From: Cerasibacillus quisquiliarum
GTDB taxonomy: Bacteria > Bacillota > Bacilli > Bacillales > Amphibacillaceae
Assembly: GCF_014202495.1 (NCBI RefSeq)
Contig: NZ_JACHHA010000001.1
Coordinates: forward strand, 294,005 to 358,004
Direction of reading: 5' to 3'
Length of the DNA stretch: 64,000 nucleotides
Position 1 is the stretch's first letter, and each line of letters begins with the position of its first letter. The notes under the pieces were generated by a model. The model ran no database searches. It worked only from the letters and a program-made list of their open reading frames with translations, and had not been told where the DNA came from. Below, one piece after another: positions 62,556-64,000 of the stretch. The translations under genes were made by a program, and so were the position numbers.

Positions 62556-63422
62556 TTGCGAACAAATAAATTAACACCGTATTTATTTTTACTTCCTGGA
62601 TGTGTCATCTTAGGAGCTTTTATTTTTTATCCGATGTTACAAGCGATATGGTTAAGTTTTACAGATTATAATATGGTTTCTGATCCGGAGTTTGTTAAAT
62701 TTGATAACTACGAAAAATTATTTCAAGATGAATTATTTTGGAAAACACTTAAAAACACGTTTATTTATTTGATTGGTGTTGTTCCAGCTCTTGTTATTAT
62801 TCCAATTTTTCTTGCTGTATTAGTGAATCAAAAATTGAAAGGAATCGGATTTTTCCGTTCGGCTTACTATATCCCTGTTGTTACATCCTTAGTTGTGGCA
62901 GGGATTGCTTGGGACTGGGTTTATAAAGAAAACGGCTTACTTAATTATGTTTTAGACTTATTAGGTATTATTGCTGAACCAATTCCATGGTTAACCTCAA
63001 CAGATACAGCTATTTTTGCTGTCATGGTTGTCACCGTATGGAAAGGTCTCGGGTATTATATGATCATTTATCTAGCAGGCTTACAGTCGATTCCAACGAG
63101 TCTTTATGAAGCAGCACAGATTGATGGTGCTAACTGGTGGCAACAACATACACGAATTACGATTCCGATGCTCATGCCGTTTGTCTTAATTGTTACGATT
63201 ATGTCTTCGATAGCAGCGATGAAAGTATTCGAGGAAATTTATATTATGACTGGTGGGGGCCCATTACATGCTTCTGAAACGCTCGTATTTTATATTTATA
63301 AAGAAGCCTTTGACAGATTGAATATGGGCTATGCGAGTGCAGCCGGTGTTGTTCTCTTTGTACTGACGTTAATATTTTCATTGATGAATCTAAAAGTGAT
63401 GGGTAAAGATAAAACCGCATAG
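62556..63422 (+). CDS. Sugar ABC transporter permease (MalF/UgpA type)
   Basis: A 288-aa permease with six helices. It begins NKLTPYLFLLPGCVILGAF and has the EAA loop YEAAQIDGANWWQQHTRITIP. TTG 62556 is the likely start because GGGGTGGG ends 4 nt upstream; GTG 62547 lies within that site. The second permease follows 10 nt after the stop. Confidence 0.92.
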   Translation: MRTNKLTPYLFLLPGCVILGAFIFYPMLQAIWLSFTDYNMVSDPEFVKFDNYEKLFQDELFWKTLKNTFIYLIGVVPALVIIPIFLAVLVNQKLKGIGFFRSAYYIPVVTSLVVAGIAWDWVYKENGLLNYVLDLLGIIAEPIPWLTSTDTAIFAVMVVTVWKGLGYYMIIYLAGLQSIPTSLYEAAQIDGANWWQQHTRITIPMLMPFVLIVTIMSSIAAMKVFEEIYIMTGGGPLHASETLVFYIYKEAFDRLNMGYASAAGVVLFVLTLIFSLMNLKVMGKDKTA

Positions 63423-63432
63423 GAGGGATTAT

Positions 63433-64000
63433 ATGGCAGCCAAAAAAAGCTCTTCAATCATTAAGAAAATATTACTCTATTTATTATTAATTGCTATTAC
63501 TTTATTTATGATTGGGCCATTTCTATGGCTCTTGTCAACTGCTTTAAAATCTGCTAGTGAAAATATTTTCCAATATCCTCCTAAGTTATTACCAGAAGAA
63601 CCGACATTCAGTAACTTTGGTAAGGTGATGGATGTCTTTCCGTTTTGGAGATATTTATTGAACAGTACGATTGTTTCCGGATTAACAGTTATTTTAAACG
63701 TTTTGTTCTGTTCATTAGCAGCATATCCGTTAGCACGGATGAATTTTAAAGGAAAAAACACGGTATTCATCTTAATTTTAAGTACAATGATGATTCCGTT
63801 TCAGTTACTGATGATTCCTGTATATATTCTTTCATTAAATCTAGGGTTACAAAATACGTATTTAGGAATGGTATTACCACATGTGACAACAGCTTTTGGT
63901 GTTTTTTTGATGCGTCAAGCCTTTATGACTGTACCATATGAGCTAGATGAATCAGCAAGAATGGACGGAGCAAATAGTTTTCAAATATGGTGGAAAGTTC
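63433..64000 (+). CDS. Sugar ABC transporter permease (MalG/UgpE type), 3' end outside window
   Basis: The frame starts MAAKKSSSIIKKILLYLLLI after AGGAGGGA and is open to the window edge (189 codons). It shows helices, the loop LKSASENIFQYPPK after helix 1, and the EAA loop DESARMDGANSFQIWWKV at the very end, which identifies the second permease of a CUT1 sugar importer. Only about two-thirds of the usual 275 residues are visible. Confidence 0.92.
   Translation, partial: MAAKKSSSIIKKILLYLLLIAITLFMIGPFLWLLSTALKSASENIFQYPPKLLPEEPTFSNFGKVMDVFPFWRYLLNSTIVSGLTVILNVLFCSLAAYPLARMNFKGKNTVFILILSTMMIPFQLLMIPVYILSLNLGLQNTYLGMVLPHVTTAFGVFLMRQAFMTVPYELDESARMDGANSFQIWWKV

Overview
The window comes from the chromosome of an endospore-forming, motile, low-GC Gram-positive bacterium of the Bacillaceae. 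The evidence is an alpha/beta-type SASP gene, a YtaF-type sporulation membrane protein, AGGAGG-type ribosome binding sites with many TTG/GTG starts, SigA promoters of TTGACT-17-TATACT type, motAB plus two chemoreceptors, and a DesKR membrane-fluidity system. No species name can be given. No rRNA, tRNA, prophage, insertion sequence or CRISPR array was seen.

Layout. 1-2 kb: a class-I glutamine-amidotransferase-like hydrolase (cut by the window edge), a membrane dipeptidase and a SASP gene. 2.0-3.3 kb: no ordinary genes, but a type I toxin-antitoxin locus (30-aa holin-like toxin, convergent antisense RNA) followed by a decayed second copy that keeps the antisense RNA elements. 3.3-8.9 kb: glpK, then des-desK-desR with a candidate DesR operator, then a threonine-dehydratase-like gene. 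9-17 kb: oligoendopeptidase F, chemoreceptor, GltT-type symporter, small membrane protein, AEC transporter and an SDR lacking the usual catalytic pair, lipoprotein, ytaF. 18-23 kb: topB, 7Fe ferredoxin, a 46-aa protein, P1-family peptidase, glutathione peroxidase. 23.2-27.8 kb: a self-contained operon of TetR regulator, NCS1 permease, DUF917 protein and hydantoinase/oxoprolinase, with two candidate operators at its promoter. 27.8-37.7 kb: AspT-type transporter, a stand-alone trpB with a TRAP-like (G/U)AG array over its start, a phasin-like protein with an ABC1 kinase, YkvI, SelO, YjfB, DUF1871 and a deoxyribosyltransferase. 37.8-47.8 kb: an OpuC-type ABC importer, a large 52-bp tandem repeat array, a cyclic-2,3-diphosphoglycerate-synthetase-like gene, motAB, two unknown proteins, a YngK-type secreted hydrolase and a second 52-bp repeat array. 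47.8-52.8 kb: a cellobiose/chitobiose-type PTS split between divergent operons, with a GH4 phospho-glucosidase on one side and a MupG-like protein on the other. 52.9-64 kb: dCache chemoreceptor, a TAXI-TRAP transporter, a double GNAT protein, and a NagZ-type GH3 enzyme leading into a sugar ABC importer that runs off the right edge.

The most striking single observation is the TAXI-TRAP solute-binding lipoprotein at 55235-56230. Its two halves are in swapped order relative to the canonical family: the usual C-terminal half comes first, directly after the lipobox, and the usual N-terminal half follows a short linker. It reads as a natural circular permutation, next to an otherwise ordinary fused TRAP permease and downstream of a perfect cre-like site.

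Second in interest are the 52-bp arrays at 40513-41032 and 47564-47800. The two arrays have diverged (33 of 52 bases identical in a gapless comparison of typical units) but keep the same period, close to five turns of B-DNA. Other candidates are the toxin-antitoxin locus with an orphan antitoxin RNA, the TRAP-like array at trpB, several long perfect palindromes overlapping promoters (cPGS-like gene, motAB, gpx, licA), and a possible ATT start codon for the ABC1 kinase. All functional statements rest on reading the sequence and on knowledge of the families; no searches were run.
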